In this document: piece by piece, positions 1 through 10,583 of the stretch
How the letters are laid out: each line of letters opens with the position of its first letter
How positions within the stretch are numbered: position 1 is the first letter of the stretch
Source of the DNA: Nocardioides agri
Lineage (GTDB): Bacteria; Actinomycetota; Actinomycetes; Propionibacteriales; Nocardioidaceae
Direction: 5' to 3'
Assembly: GCF_013778305.1 (NCBI RefSeq)
Contig: NZ_JACEIC010000002.1
Location: forward strand, 1,511,623-1,575,622
DNA: 64,000 bases
Made by a program: the position numbers and the translations under genes
The notes under the pieces: model-generated
The model's database searches: none
What the model saw: the letters and a program-made list of their open reading frames with translations, nothing else
What the model was told of the DNA's origin: nothing

Positions 1-417
1 CTTGGCGCCGAGCTCGCGGGCCGCGCTGAGCGCGCAGGCGACGACGCGGTCCTTGAAGGAGTTCGTGGGGTTGGTCGAGTCGTCCTTGACCCACAGCCGG
101 GTCAGGCCGAGCTCGGCCGCGAGGTTGTCGGCCTTGAGCAGCCGGGTGAACCCGGGCTCGGTGTTGGGGCTCGACTCGATGTCGTCGGGCACCGGCAGCA
201 GCGCCTTGTAGCGCCAGATGTTCCGCGGCCCGGCCTCGATCTGCTCGCGGGTGACGGTGCCGAAGTCGTAGGCGATCTCGAGCGGCCCGAAGCACTCCGG
301 ACACGCGTAGTGCGGGCCGAGCTCGACGTGGTGGCCGCACTCCCGACACGACAGGGCCTTGGCGTTGCCGAAGGCGCCTGCACGAAGGGCCGGCTTCTCG
401 ATGACAGGTGCGCTCAC
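1..417 (-). CDS. thrC: Threonine synthase (5' part, runs off the window)
   Basis: PLP enzyme that converts O-phosphohomoserine to threonine in the cytosol. Only the first 139 codons are present; the rest lies beyond base 1. The N-terminus carries a zinc-ribbon-like set of cysteines (C24, C27, C39, C42), common in long-type threonine synthases. The PLP lysine is K122 in the motif NSFKDR. The start is GTG at 417, chosen because a clear AAGGAGG lies at 423-429. That ribosome site abuts the 3' strand of the SAM-I riboswitch, so translation is probably SAM-responsive. Family assignment is confident; the regulation is inferred from position. Confidence 0.93.
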   Translation of the reverse strand, partial: MSAPVIEKPALRAGAFGNAKALSCRECGHHVELGPHYACPECFGPLEIAYDFGTVTREQIEAGPRNIWRYKALLPVPDDIESSPNTEPGFTRLLKADNLAAELGLTRLWVKDDSTNPTNSFKDRVVACALSAARELGAK

Positions 418-429
418 GGAGTCCTCCTT

Positions 430-574
430 CTCATCTTCCCCGGCTGCGACGGTCGCGCCGGGCGGAATTGGCACCGTTTCCACGAACCGCAACCGGCTGG
501 TGCGCCGGGGGCGGAGGCTCGTGGCGGTTGCCGGGACTTCTTCGGGCCGTATCCCTCAGTCCCTCTGGATGAGC
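430..574 (-). promoter_or_regulatory. SAM-I (S-box) riboswitch upstream of thrC
   Basis: Read on the minus strand, the leader shows the S-box core in order: P1 5' strand CTCATC, CAGAGG, the GAGGGA...GGCCC segment, a GGCAACC loop, GGTGCCAATTCC, and the P1 3' strand GATGAG. CTCATC and GATGAG pair perfectly to close P1. The thrC ribosome-binding site (423-429) begins directly after P1, with no terminator stem visible between them. This suggests control of translation initiation. SAM-I elements normally repress when SAM binds; the direction here is not visible from sequence. Confidence 0.88.
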
Positions 575-585
575 TGAGACAGACT

Positions 586-655
586 GTACGTCGCCCGTCT
601 CACGATGTGCACATCGGTTCCGCGATGTGGGACGTGAGCAAGACGGGCGACGTAC
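586..655. terminator. Long inverted repeat downstream of lon, probable terminator
   Basis: A 15-bp perfect inverted repeat (586-600 with 641-655) encloses a second perfect 14-bp palindrome at 603-616. It lies between the lon stop codon and the thrC riboswitch, both on the minus strand. It has no T-tract, as is usual for high-GC actinobacterial terminators. It could also bind a regulator. Confidence 0.5.
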
Positions 656-670
656 GTCGTCGGGAGGCTG

Positions 671-2983
<2,313 letters not shown>

Positions 2984-3037
2984 GCCTCGAGAACGTGCGC
3001 CGGCACCCGGGTGTTCCGGAGGCACCCTCCTGTTCGC

Positions 3038-3877
3038 TCAGGACGAACGCGCCTCCGCGGTCAGCCGGCGCAGCAGCTCCAGGACGCCGTCCGGCCCCTT
3101 CACGACGACGTCGCTGCGGTCGACGAGCGCGCTCTCCTCCTCGGAGGCCGAGCAGACCAGCACGGTCGGCAGGCCGTCTCCGCGCAGCTCGGCGACCGCC
3201 TCGAACGCCTCGAGGTCGCCGAGGTCGTCACCGGCGAACAGGAAGCCGCCGGCGTCCAGCTCCTCGACCAGCGCCCGGACGGCCAGGCCCTTGTGCATGC
3301 CGCCCGACCTGACCTCGATGACCTGCCGGCCCGGCTCCACGAGCAGGTCGTGGCGCTTGGCGAGGTCCCCGATCGCCGGCAGCAGCCGCTGGAACGCGGC
3401 CTCGGGCTCCGCGAGCCGGCGGGTGTGCACGGCCACGGCCAGCCCCTTGTCCTCCACCCAGGCGTCGCCGGCGTCCGCGCGCCGGAGCACCCCGGGCAGC
3501 TCGCGCTCGAAGGACGCCAGGCCGCGCGGGGGGCGCGGCGAGACGATGCGGCGGTGGGTGGTCGACCACCGCTCGTTGCCGTACTGGCCGAAGACGAACA
3601 GGTCGGCGCCGGCCTCGCTCAGCGAGTCGCCCACCTCCTCGAGGCCGCCGAGGTCGAGCACCTGCCGGGCCGGACGTCCCGTGATCACCGCGACCGCCCG
3701 CACCTGCCGGGCGAGCTCGACGATCACCGCGCCCGCATCGGGGTGGATGTGTGCCGCCTCGGGGTCCTCGACGATCGGGGACAGCGTGCCGTCGAAGTCG
3801 AGGCCGACCACGACGCGCGACGCGACGCGCACCAGGTCGGCCCAGCGCTCCTGGCCCTCGGCGGAGGTGAACTCCAT
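3038..3877 (-). CDS. otsB: Trehalose-6-phosphate phosphatase
   Basis: HAD-superfamily phosphatase (279 aa) that removes phosphate from trehalose-6-phosphate, the second step of the OtsAB trehalose pathway. The nucleophile motif is DFDGTL (near residue 30). ITGR and the late GDDLGDLEAF motif mark HAD motifs II and III/IV. Length fits OtsB. The start is ATG 3877; an in-frame TTG 12 nt upstream is less likely. Its partner otsA lies 4 kb away on the opposite strand, so the two are not co-transcribed. Confidence 0.92.
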   Translation of the reverse strand: MEFTSAEGQERWADLVRVASRVVVGLDFDGTLSPIVEDPEAAHIHPDAGAVIVELARQVRAVAVITGRPARQVLDLGGLEEVGDSLSEAGADLFVFGQYGNERWSTTHRRIVSPRPPRGLASFERELPGVLRRADAGDAWVEDKGLAVAVHTRRLAEPEAAFQRLLPAIGDLAKRHDLLVEPGRQVIEVRSGGMHKGLAVRALVEELDAGGFLFAGDDLGDLEAFEAVAELRGDGLPTVLVCSASEEESALVDRSDVVVKGPDGVLELLRRLTAEARSS

Positions 3878-3930
3878 GCCACTACCCAACCACCCGGCCG
3901 GGGACCGGCGGGTGGAATGTGGCCGACCCC

Positions 3931-4425
3931 TCAGCCCAGCGGCTCGGTGAGGATGACCGTGAGGCGGTCGCGGCGCATCGGGTCGACGGCGAGCGCCGTA
4001 CGACGGATGCCGAGGTCGAGGGCGAGCGTCTTGGCCGCGCGCTGCAGCCGCTGGGGGTAGTAGACCGTGGTGGCGGGGATGGTGCCGTACCAGTTGTCGG
4101 AGCCCACGACCTGCCAGCCGATGTCGGAGGCGCGGTCGGCGACGCTGCCGGCCAAGCCGGTGACGCCGGAGTTGTTGTAGACCTCGACGTAGACCTCGCC
4201 CCGCTGCACGGCCGGCGGCTCGGGCTTGGGCTTCGGTGTGGCCGTCGCCGTCGGCGACGGGGTCTCGCTCGGCTGCTCCTGGGCGACCGTCGTGACCTCG
4301 CGCTCGGTGGGCTCGCCGCCGCGGGTCGCGACGAACGCGATGCCGGCCATCGCGACCGCGATGACGCTGAGGATCACGACGGGCGAGGGGTAGACCGCCC
4401 CGCGCTGGGTGCGCACGCGGGCCAC
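3931..4425 (-). CDS. LytR C-terminal domain membrane protein
   Basis: Small membrane-anchored protein of 164 aa. One N-terminal transmembrane helix (about residues 16-34) is followed by a Thr/Pro/Lys-rich linker and a LytR_C-type domain containing VEVYNNSGVTGLA and the pattern TTVYYP. This domain occurs at the C-terminus of LytR-CpsA-Psr cell-wall ligases and in stand-alone actinobacterial proteins; its biochemical role is not settled. GTG at 4425 begins 1 nt after the DUF3263 stop codon, so the two are translationally coupled. A longer upstream reading is low-complexity shadow of the DUF3263 gene. Confidence 0.82.
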   Translation of the reverse strand: MARVRTQRGAVYPSPVVILSVIAVAMAGIAFVATRGGEPTEREVTTVAQEQPSETPSPTATATPKPKPEPPAVQRGEVYVEVYNNSGVTGLAGSVADRASDIGWQVVGSDNWYGTIPATTVYYPQRLQRAAKTLALDLGIRRTALAVDPMRRDRLTVILTEPLG

Positions 4426-4426
4426 C

Positions 4427-4720
4427 TCAGAGCTCGAAGCCGAGACGGCGGGCGGAGCGCTGCCGCTGCCGGGCGGCGCGCAGCCGGCGCAGCCGGCGGA
4501 CCAGCAGCGGGTCCTCGGCGAGCGCCTCCGGGCGGTCGATGAGCGCGTTGAGGACCTGGTAGTAGCGCGTCGACGACATGTCGAACTTCTCGCGGACGGC
4601 GGTCTCCTTCGCCCCGGCGTACTTCCACCACTGGCGCTCGAACTCGAGGATCTCGCGGTCGCGCTCACTCAGGCCCGACGCGGCAGCGGCGTCGCCGTGG
4701 AGTGCGTTGGCGGCATCCAT
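4427..4720 (-). CDS. DUF3263 domain protein
   Basis: Short acidic-to-basic protein (97 aa) of the actinobacterial DUF3263 family. The diagnostic segment SERDREILEFERQWWKYAG is followed by a helix-turn-helix-like stretch (VREKFDMSSTRYYQVLNALI) and an Arg-rich tail, which suggests nucleic-acid binding; this is inference. A strong GGGAGGAG ribosome site precedes ATG 4720. The gene is co-transcribed with the LytR_C gene, a pairing common in actinobacteria. Confidence 0.88.
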   Translation of the reverse strand: MDAANALHGDAAAASGLSERDREILEFERQWWKYAGAKETAVREKFDMSSTRYYQVLNALIDRPEALAEDPLLVRRLRRLRAARQRQRSARRLGFEL

Positions 4721-4771
4721 GGTGCTCCTCCCCCGGGGTGCGTCGGCGGTCCGACAGTGCTGGTCAGCCTC

Positions 4772-4799
4772 ACTATAGGGCCCGAACCACATCGATGTG
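4772..4799 (-). promoter_or_regulatory. Promoter of DUF3263/LytR_C operon with palindrome
   Basis: On the minus strand a -10 hexamer TATAGT lies at 4772-4777. A perfect 12-bp palindrome CACATCGATGTG at 4788-4799 falls in the spacer/-35 region, a position suited to a repressor. Confidence 0.45.
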
Positions 4800-4824
4800 A
4801 TTCGACCGCGCGGCGAGTCGCCAA

Positions 4825-4830
4825 TAGGGT
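4825..4830 (+). promoter_or_regulatory. Leaderless-type -10 element (TAGGGT)
   Basis: TAGGGT ends 6 nt before the ATG of the Gfo/Idh/MocA gene and no ribosome site is present, which predicts a transcript starting at the start codon. Confidence 0.55.
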
Positions 4831-4836
4831 CCGACC

Positions 4837-5862
4837 ATGAACGACGCCACGATCGGCTGGGGGATCCTCGCGACCGGCAAGATCGCCCACACGTTCGCGC
4901 GCGACCTGGCCCTGGTGCCCGGCGCCAGGCTCGCCGCCGTCGGGTCCCGGCGGCTCGCGGCCGCGCAGGAGTTCGCGGCGGCGTACGACGGCGAGGGCAC
5001 GCCCTCCGCCCACGGCTCCTACGAGGACCTGGTCGGCGACCCGAGCGTCGACGTCGTCTACGTCGCGACGCCGCACGCCCTGCACCTCGACAACGTGCGG
5101 ATGGCCTTCGAGGCCGGCAAGCACGTGCTGTGCGAGAAGCCGGTGACCCTCGAGACCGCGGACGCCGAGGAGATGGTGCGGCTGGCCGGCGAGCACGACC
5201 GCTTCCTGATGGAGGCGATGTGGACCGCCTGCCACCCGGTCGTCCGTGCGCTCGCCGAGCGGCTGCGCTCGGGCGAGCTGGGCCGGCCCCGGCACCTGCA
5301 CGCCGAGCTCGGCTTCCGGGTCCAGGCCCCGCCCGAGGACCGGATGTTCAACCCGGCGCTCGGCGCGTCCGCCCTGCTGGACATGGGCATCTACCCGCTG
5401 ACCTTCGCCCACCTGATGCTCGGCGAGGCGAGCGTCGTGCACGCCACTGCCGACCTGACCGAGCGCGGCGTCGACCTCGACGTCGCCATGACCGGCCACT
5501 ACCCGGGCGGTGCGCTCGCGACGATGACGGCCTCGATGTCGTCGTGGTCCTCCCGCAGCGCGGCGATCGCGACCGACCTCGGCCGGATCGACCTCGAGGA
5601 CTTCCACCACCCGACGCACGCGACTTTCACGCCGTACGTGCAGGCGGAGGGCAACTGGGTCTTCGAGCCGGGCGAGCCGGTCCAGATCGTGGGTGAGGAG
5701 CCGGTGATCGGGCAGGGCTACGGCAACGAGATCGCCGAGGTCAACCGGTGCCTGCGCGAGGGACTGCGCGAGAGCCCCCTGGTGCCGCACGCGCAGACGC
5801 TCACGATCCTGCGCCAGATGGACGAGGTGCGCCGCCAGGTGGGCGTCACGTTCCCCGCCTGA
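4837..5862 (+). CDS. Gfo/Idh/MocA family NAD(P)-dependent oxidoreductase
   Basis: Dehydrogenase of 341 aa acting on a sugar, cyclitol or dihydrodiol; the substrate cannot be read from sequence. The N-terminal Rossmann fold has GILATGKIAHTF (residues 9-20), and the family lysine is in EKP at 100-102. The C-terminal half has the family alpha/beta domain with LLDMGIYPLTFAH. It most resembles the trans-dihydrodiol dehydrogenase/D-xylose dehydrogenase branch. It stands alone: the gene on its left is divergent and the genes on its right convergent. Confidence 0.85.
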   Translation: MNDATIGWGILATGKIAHTFARDLALVPGARLAAVGSRRLAAAQEFAAAYDGEGTPSAHGSYEDLVGDPSVDVVYVATPHALHLDNVRMAFEAGKHVLCEKPVTLETADAEEMVRLAGEHDRFLMEAMWTACHPVVRALAERLRSGELGRPRHLHAELGFRVQAPPEDRMFNPALGASALLDMGIYPLTFAHLMLGEASVVHATADLTERGVDLDVAMTGHYPGGALATMTASMSSWSSRSAAIATDLGRIDLEDFHHPTHATFTPYVQAEGNWVFEPGEPVQIVGEEPVIGQGYGNEIAEVNRCLREGLRESPLVPHAQTLTILRQMDEVRRQVGVTFPA

Positions 5863-5886
5863 TCCTGGCTGACCCTCGCTGATCGG

Positions 5887-6528
5887 CTAGCCGCGCAGGT
5901 AGGTCAGCACCGCCCGCACCCGGCGGTGCGCGGTGTCGTCGTCGGGCGCGAGGCCGAGCTTCGCGAAGATCCGCTGGGTGTGCTTCTCGACGCCCCCGAG
6001 GGTCACGGAGAGCGCCTCGGCGATCGCGGCGTTCGACCGGCCCTCGGCCATCAGCGCCAGCACCTCCCGCTCGCGCGGGGTGAGGTCGGCGAGCGGGTCG
6101 CGATGCCGACCCATCAGCTGCCGGACCACGAGCGGGTCGAGCGCCGTGCCGCCCGCGGCGACGGCCTGGGTCGCCGCCAGGAAGTCGTCGAGGTCGCTGA
6201 CCCGGTCCTTGAGCAGGTAGCCGACGCCGCCGTCGCCGGTGGCGAGCAGCTCGTCGGCGTACGACACCTCGACGTACTGGGAGAGCACGACCAGCCGTGC
6301 CTCCGGCCAGGACCGGCGCACCTGGACGGCGGCACGCAGCCCCTCGTCGGTGTGGCTGGGCGGCATCCGCACGTCGACGATGCCGAGGTCCGGTCGCAGC
6401 TCGAGCATCGCGGCGACGAAGGTCGGGCCGTCGGCGACCGACGCGACCACCTCGTGGCCGGCCTCGGCGAGGAGCAGCTGGAGGCCCTCGCGCAGCAGGA
6501 ACGAGTCGTCCGCGACCACGACCTTCAT
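5887..6528 (-). CDS. NarL/LuxR-family response regulator
   Basis: Response regulator of 213 aa. The receiver domain ([15 protein letters not shown], phospho-acceptor Asp in [10 protein letters not shown], Lys in YLLKDRV) is followed by a LuxR helix-turn-helix ([25 protein letters not shown]). Its ATG overlaps the stop of the kinase gene in an ATGA, so the two form a coupled two-component system. The signal and targets are unknown. Confidence 0.93.
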   Translation of the reverse strand: MKVVVADDSFLLREGLQLLLAEAGHEVVASVADGPTFVAAMLELRPDLGIVDVRMPPSHTDEGLRAAVQVRRSWPEARLVVLSQYVEVSYADELLATGDGGVGYLLKDRVSDLDDFLAATQAVAAGGTALDPLVVRQLMGRHRDPLADLTPREREVLALMAEGRSNAAIAEALSVTLGGVEKHTQRIFAKLGLAPDDDTAHRRVRAVLTYLRG

Positions 6529-7841
6529 GCAGGGATCCTCGCCACCAGGGTGGTCCCGACCCCGTCGGGCGAGACGATCTCGAGGGTGCCGTCGACGGCC
6601 GCGAGCCGCTGGCGCAGCCCGGCCAGGCCGAGGCCCTTCGCCGGGTGGGCGCCGCCGACGCCGTCGTCCTCGACGCGCACCTTGACGCCCGACGGGTCCG
6701 CGACGACGGAGACCGTGGCCCCGGTCGCGCCGCTGTGCTTGGCGACGTTGGTCAGCGCCTCGGCGACCACGAAGTAGACAGCGGTCTCGACGTGCGGCGG
6801 CAGCTGCTCCGGGACCTCGATCCGCGAGGTGACCGGCACGGAGCTCTGCGTGAGCATCTCCTCGAGCGCCGCGGCCAGGCCGCGGTCCACCAGCAGCGGC
6901 GGGGCGATGCCGCGGCTCAGCGACCGCAGCTCGGCGACGGTCTCGCGTGCCTGGGCGAGCGCGGCGTCCAGGGTCTCGGCGGCGCGCTCGGGGTCGTCGG
7001 CCACCTGCTTCTTGGCGCGGCCGAGATCCATGGTCAGCCGGACCAGGCGCTGCTGCGGGCCGTCGTGGATGTCGCGCTCGAGGCGCCGCAGCGACTCCGC
7101 CTCGGCCATCCGGGCCGCGTCGCGGCCGCCCTCGACCCGGGCGACCTCGCCCTGCAGCTCGGCGCGGCTGCTCAGCAGCACCCAGGCGAGGCTGGCGTGC
7201 ATGGTGGTCACCAGCCGCACCACCCAGGGCAGCGTCAGCAGCAGTGCGGCGCCGATGGCCAGGTTGAGCCAGCTCTCCGCCCGCTGCCCCTCGCCGAGGC
7301 CGATCAGCTCGGCCAGGGTCGTGTCGTCGGGGTTCTCGGGGAGCCAGCGCTGCCAGAACCAGTAGGTGAGGCCGCCGGCCGCGCCCGCCCACCAGGCGAG
7401 GGTCACCGCGAACGCGACGGTGCCGGTCACCAGGCCGGTCAGCGACCACACGACGTCCAGCCAGGACTGCGGGTCCCTGAGCGGAGTGAGCTGGCGGCGC
7501 CAGAACCCGGCGTCTCGCGGAGCACAGATGTAGGTGGGGGTGGGTGCGCTGCGACCGAGCATCCCGCGCAGCCGGATCCGCTCGAAGCGCGCGAACCCGC
7601 GGGCCACCATCACCCCGACCGCGATCAGCAGCACGCCGCCGATGAAGATCGAGAGGGCGACACCGAGCGTGAGGTCGACGAGCACGACGATGAACGCGAC
7701 CAACGCGATCGGGAAGGCCGACAGGCTGTAGCCGCTCTCGACGAGCACGCGGCGTACGCCGCGCGGCTTGGTCGGCCGGGCGGTCGGAACCGGCTGGAAC
7801 GTGGTTGCCATCGCCTCGTCGGGGTACATCGTCTGCGTCAT
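6525..7841 (-). CDS. Sensor histidine kinase (NarX/DegS type)
   Basis: Membrane kinase of 438 aa partnered with the LuxR-type regulator at 5887. The N-terminal half has about four hydrophobic segments (around residues 30-75 and 140-230) of the actinobacterial putative-sensor type. It is followed by a HisKA_3 phosphoacceptor box ([16 protein letters not shown]) and an HATPase domain ([31 protein letters not shown]). ATG 7841 was chosen because a TAGCGT -10 element sits 7 nt upstream, predicting a leaderless message; an ATG at 7811 is the alternative. Confidence 0.9.
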   Translation of the reverse strand: MTQTMYPDEAMATTFQPVPTARPTKPRGVRRVLVESGYSLSAFPIALVAFIVVLVDLTLGVALSIFIGGVLLIAVGVMVARGFARFERIRLRGMLGRSAPTPTYICAPRDAGFWRRQLTPLRDPQSWLDVVWSLTGLVTGTVAFAVTLAWWAGAAGGLTYWFWQRWLPENPDDTTLAELIGLGEGQRAESWLNLAIGAALLLTLPWVVRLVTTMHASLAWVLLSSRAELQGEVARVEGGRDAARMAEAESLRRLERDIHDGPQQRLVRLTMDLGRAKKQVADDPERAAETLDAALAQARETVAELRSLSRGIAPPLLVDRGLAAALEEMLTQSSVPVTSRIEVPEQLPPHVETAVYFVVAEALTNVAKHSGATGATVSVVADPSGVKVRVEDDGVGGAHPAKGLGLAGLRQRLAAVDGTLEIVSPDGVGTTLVARIPA

Positions 7842-7848
7842 GAACAGA

Positions 7849-7854
7849 ACGCTA
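7849..7854 (-). promoter_or_regulatory. Leaderless-type -10 element (TAGCGT)
   Basis: On the minus strand, TAGCGT ends 7 nt before the kinase ATG at 7841 and no ribosome site is present. Confidence 0.5.
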
Positions 7855-7942
7855 GGAACTCTCGGGCAGCGCCACGATCCTGCCAGCAAGACAGCCGGTG
7901 TCGGGCCAGCCCGACACCGATCGGGCACCACCACCGGACGAC

Positions 7943-7948
7943 TAGGGT
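7943..7948 (+). promoter_or_regulatory. -10 element of otsA (TAGGGT)
   Basis: TAGGGT ends 7 nt before the GTG of otsA. The spacer GAGGCAC could double as a weak ribosome site, so this start may be leaderless or nearly so. Confidence 0.5.
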
Positions 7949-7955
7949 GAGGCAC

Positions 7956-9395
7956 GTGCCCAAGCCTGGCTCAGCCGACACGGTGATCGTCGCCAACCGA
8001 CTCCCCGTCGACCGGGTCGAGCAGCCCGACGGGACATCCGGCTGGCGGCGCTCGCCCGGCGGTCTGGTGTCCGCGCTGGAGCCGGTGCTGCGCGCCAACC
8101 GCGGCACCTGGGTGGGGTGGCCCGGCGACACCGGCGAGGACATCGAGCCGTTCACCGTCGACGGGCTCGACCTGGTGCCGATCTCGCTGTCGCAGCAGGA
8201 GGTCGAGGACTTCTACGAGGGCTTCTCCAACGCCACGCTCTGGCCGCTCTACCACGACGTGGTCGCGAAGCCGGAGTTCCACCGCGAGTGGTGGGACAGC
8301 TACGTCGCGGTCAACCGGAGGTTCGCCGAGAAGGCCGCGGAGGTCGCGGCCGAGGGCGCGACCGTCTGGGTGCACGACTACCAGCTGCAGCTGACGCCGG
8401 CGATGCTGCGCGAGCTGCGCCCCGACCTGCGCATCGGCTTCTACCTGCACATCCCGTTCCCGCCCAACGAGCTCTTCTCCCAGCTCCCGTGGCGCAGGCA
8501 GATCCTCGAGGGCCTGCTCGGCGCGGACCTGGTGGGCTTCCAGCTCAACGGTGCCGCACAGAACTTCGTCCGCCTGGTGCGCCAGCGCGTCGGTCACAAG
8601 ACCCATCGCGACGTCGTCTACCTCCCCGACGGCCGCACCGTGCGGGCCGCGGCGTTCCCGATCTCGATCGACACGGCGGCCTACGAGGACCTCGCGCGCT
8701 CCGACTCGGTCACCGATCGGGCCAAGGAGATCCGGGAGGCGATCGGCAACCCCCGCACCGTGTTCCTGGGCGTCGACCGGCTGGACTACACCAAGGGGAT
8801 CTACGCGCGGCTGCGCGCCTTCGGCGAGCTGATCGTCGACGGCCACTTCGACGTCGAGGACGCCGTGTTCGTGCAGGTCGCGACGCCGTCGCGGGAGCAG
8901 GTCGAGCAGTACCGGATCCTGCGTGACGACATCGAGCGGCTCGTCGGGCGCATCAACGGCGACCTCGGCAAGATCGGCCGGCCGGCCATCCACTACCTCC
9001 ACGCCTCCTTCCCGCGGGAGGAGATGGCGGCGTTCTTCCGGGCCGCGGACGTCATGGTGGTGACGCCGCTGCGCGACGGCATGAACCTCGTCGCCAAGGA
9101 GTACGTCGCCTGCCGCTACGACGACACGGGCGCGCTGGTGCTCTCGGAGTTCGCCGGCGCCGCCGAGGAGCTGCGGCAGGCCTGGCTGATCAACCCCTAC
9201 GACATCAACGGCATGAAGTCCGCGCTGCTCGAGGCCTACCGCGCCGACGGCAAGGAGACCGGTCGCCGCATGAAGGCGCTGCGCCGGACGGTCACCCAGA
9301 GGAACGTCGCCGCCTGGGCGGACGCGTTCCTGGCCGAGCTCGCCACCGATCCGTTCGAGCACGACAAGACGGTGCGACCGGCCCAGCGGTCCTGA
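7956..9395 (+). CDS. otsA: Trehalose-6-phosphate synthase
   Basis: GT20 glycosyltransferase of 479 aa joining nucleotide-activated glucose and glucose-6-phosphate to give trehalose-6-phosphate. Recognisable motifs are [11 protein letters not shown] at the N-terminus, [46 protein letters not shown], and [17 protein letters not shown] near the C-terminus. GTG 7956 was selected because it gives the standard N-terminus and lies 7 nt after TAGGGT. The product is used by OtsB at 3038. Trehalose serves as an osmolyte and envelope precursor in actinobacteria. Confidence 0.96.
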   Translation: MPKPGSADTVIVANRLPVDRVEQPDGTSGWRRSPGGLVSALEPVLRANRGTWVGWPGDTGEDIEPFTVDGLDLVPISLSQQEVEDFYEGFSNATLWPLYHDVVAKPEFHREWWDSYVAVNRRFAEKAAEVAAEGATVWVHDYQLQLTPAMLRELRPDLRIGFYLHIPFPPNELFSQLPWRRQILEGLLGADLVGFQLNGAAQNFVRLVRQRVGHKTHRDVVYLPDGRTVRAAAFPISIDTAAYEDLARSDSVTDRAKEIREAIGNPRTVFLGVDRLDYTKGIYARLRAFGELIVDGHFDVEDAVFVQVATPSREQVEQYRILRDDIERLVGRINGDLGKIGRPAIHYLHASFPREEMAAFFRAADVMVVTPLRDGMNLVAKEYVACRYDDTGALVLSEFAGAAEELRQAWLINPYDINGMKSALLEAYRADGKETGRRMKALRRTVTQRNVAAWADAFLAELATDPFEHDKTVRPAQRS

Positions 9396-9398
9396 CGG

Positions 9399-9404
9399 TA
9401 GTTT
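9399..9404 (+). promoter_or_regulatory. Leaderless-type -10 element (TAGTTT)
   Basis: TAGTTT ends 6 nt before the ATG of the PhaC-like gene at 9411, immediately after the otsA stop codon. Confidence 0.5.
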
Positions 9405-9410
9405 CGACAC

Positions 9411-10574
9411 ATGGACCTGGTGCCGAAGCCGGATCAGGTGGTCGCCGCCGCCGGCAACGTCGCGCACCTCCTGCGCCACCGCAGCCTGGCCGACCTGCGG
9501 CCGATGCCGCGCTCGCTCGTCGACGCGGGCGACGCGCACGAGGTCCACCGCTACGACACCGCGCCGGTCGTCACGCCGCAGGGCGACCCGGTGCTGCTGG
9601 TGAGCCCGCTGGCAGCCCCGCCCGAGTGCTACGACCTGCGGCGCGGCTGCTCCCTCGTCGAGCACCTGGTGGCCGACGGGCGCCCGACGTACCTCGTGGA
9701 GTACGGCGACGTCTCGTTCCGCGACGCCGACCAGCGCATCGGGCCCTGGGGTCTGGACGCCGTCCCCGAGGCGGTCCGCGCGGCGTCGCGGGACGCCGGT
9801 GGCCGGCCGGTGCACCTCGTCGGCTGGGGGCTCGGCGGCATCTTCGCCGCGCTGGTCGCCGCCGACGGCGCCGACCTGCCGATCGCCTCGCTGACGCTGC
9901 TCGGGTCGCCGTTCGACGTCACCGGGGTGCCGATGGTCGCCCCGCTGCGGCCGCTGCTGACCGCGGCCGATGTCCCGGACCCCCTTCGCAACGCCCACCG
10001 GGTCCTGCGCGCGGTCAGTCCGCGCGTGGTGCGGTGGGCGGTCGGGCTGGCCACCTCGCCCGAGATCGTGAGCCGTCCGGTCGCGGTCGCCGCTCACCTC
10101 GATGACCGCGACTGGCTCGCCCAGGTCGAGGCGGTGGACCGGTTCCGGGGCGCGACCGCGGCGTACCCGGGCCGGAGCTTCGGGCAGCTCTACCACCGCT
10201 TCGCCGCCGGCAACGTCCTGGCCACCGGCACCGTCGCGGTGGGCGGGCGCACGGTCTCGCTCGCCGCCGTCACGGCACCGACGCTCGTCGTCGCCGGCGC
10301 CAGCGACGCCATCGCGCCGGTCGCGTCGGTGCGCTCGGCGGTGCCGCTGCTCACCGGCGCTCCGGAGGCGAGGTTGGAGATCGTCCCCGGCGGTCACCTC
10401 GGCCTCCTCACCGGCCGCGCCGCGCGCACGACGACCTGGCCGACGCTCGACGCGTGGTTCCGGGAGTGGGACGACGGCGCGGCACCGCCGACCGTCGAGG
10501 AGCCGATCGGGACCAACCGGCGCCGGCGGCACAGCTCGGCGGCTTCCCGGGCGCTGGCGCAGCGCTCCCAGTAG
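9411..10574 (+). CDS. PhaC-like alpha/beta hydrolase lacking its nucleophile
   Basis: Protein of 387 aa related to poly(3-hydroxyalkanoate) synthase/alpha-beta hydrolase proteins. The core strand-loop reads HLVGWGLGG, where relatives have GWSLGG or GxCxGG. The nucleophile position is therefore Gly140 (codon 9828-9830, GGG) instead of Ser or Cys. The other triad members appear intact: D299 in AGASDAIAP and H329 in PGGHLGLL. The C-terminus is Arg/Ser-rich. The protein may be a non-catalytic binding or scaffold protein, or use another residue. No phasin or phaAB genes are nearby. Confidence 0.75.
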   Translation: MDLVPKPDQVVAAAGNVAHLLRHRSLADLRPMPRSLVDAGDAHEVHRYDTAPVVTPQGDPVLLVSPLAAPPECYDLRRGCSLVEHLVADGRPTYLVEYGDVSFRDADQRIGPWGLDAVPEAVRAASRDAGGRPVHLVGWGLGGIFAALVAADGADLPIASLTLLGSPFDVTGVPMVAPLRPLLTAADVPDPLRNAHRVLRAVSPRVVRWAVGLATSPEIVSRPVAVAAHLDDRDWLAQVEAVDRFRGATAAYPGRSFGQLYHRFAAGNVLATGTVAVGGRTVSLAAVTAPTLVVAGASDAIAPVASVRSAVPLLTGAPEARLEIVPGGHLGLLTGRAARTTTWPTLDAWFREWDDGAAPPTVEEPIGTNRRRRHSSAASRALAQRSQ

Positions 10575-10577
10575 CCT
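10572..10577 (+). promoter_or_regulatory. Leaderless-type -10 element (TAGCCT)
   Basis: TAGCCT overlaps the upstream stop codon and ends 6 nt before the transporter ATG at 10584. Confidence 0.5.
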
Positions 10578-10583
10578 CCGGGC

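Noticed and set aside
2984..3025. Upstream GTG start for lon adding 14 residues
   Set aside because: The extension is not conserved in Lon proteins; homologues begin at the LKLPVLF segment encoded from 2983.
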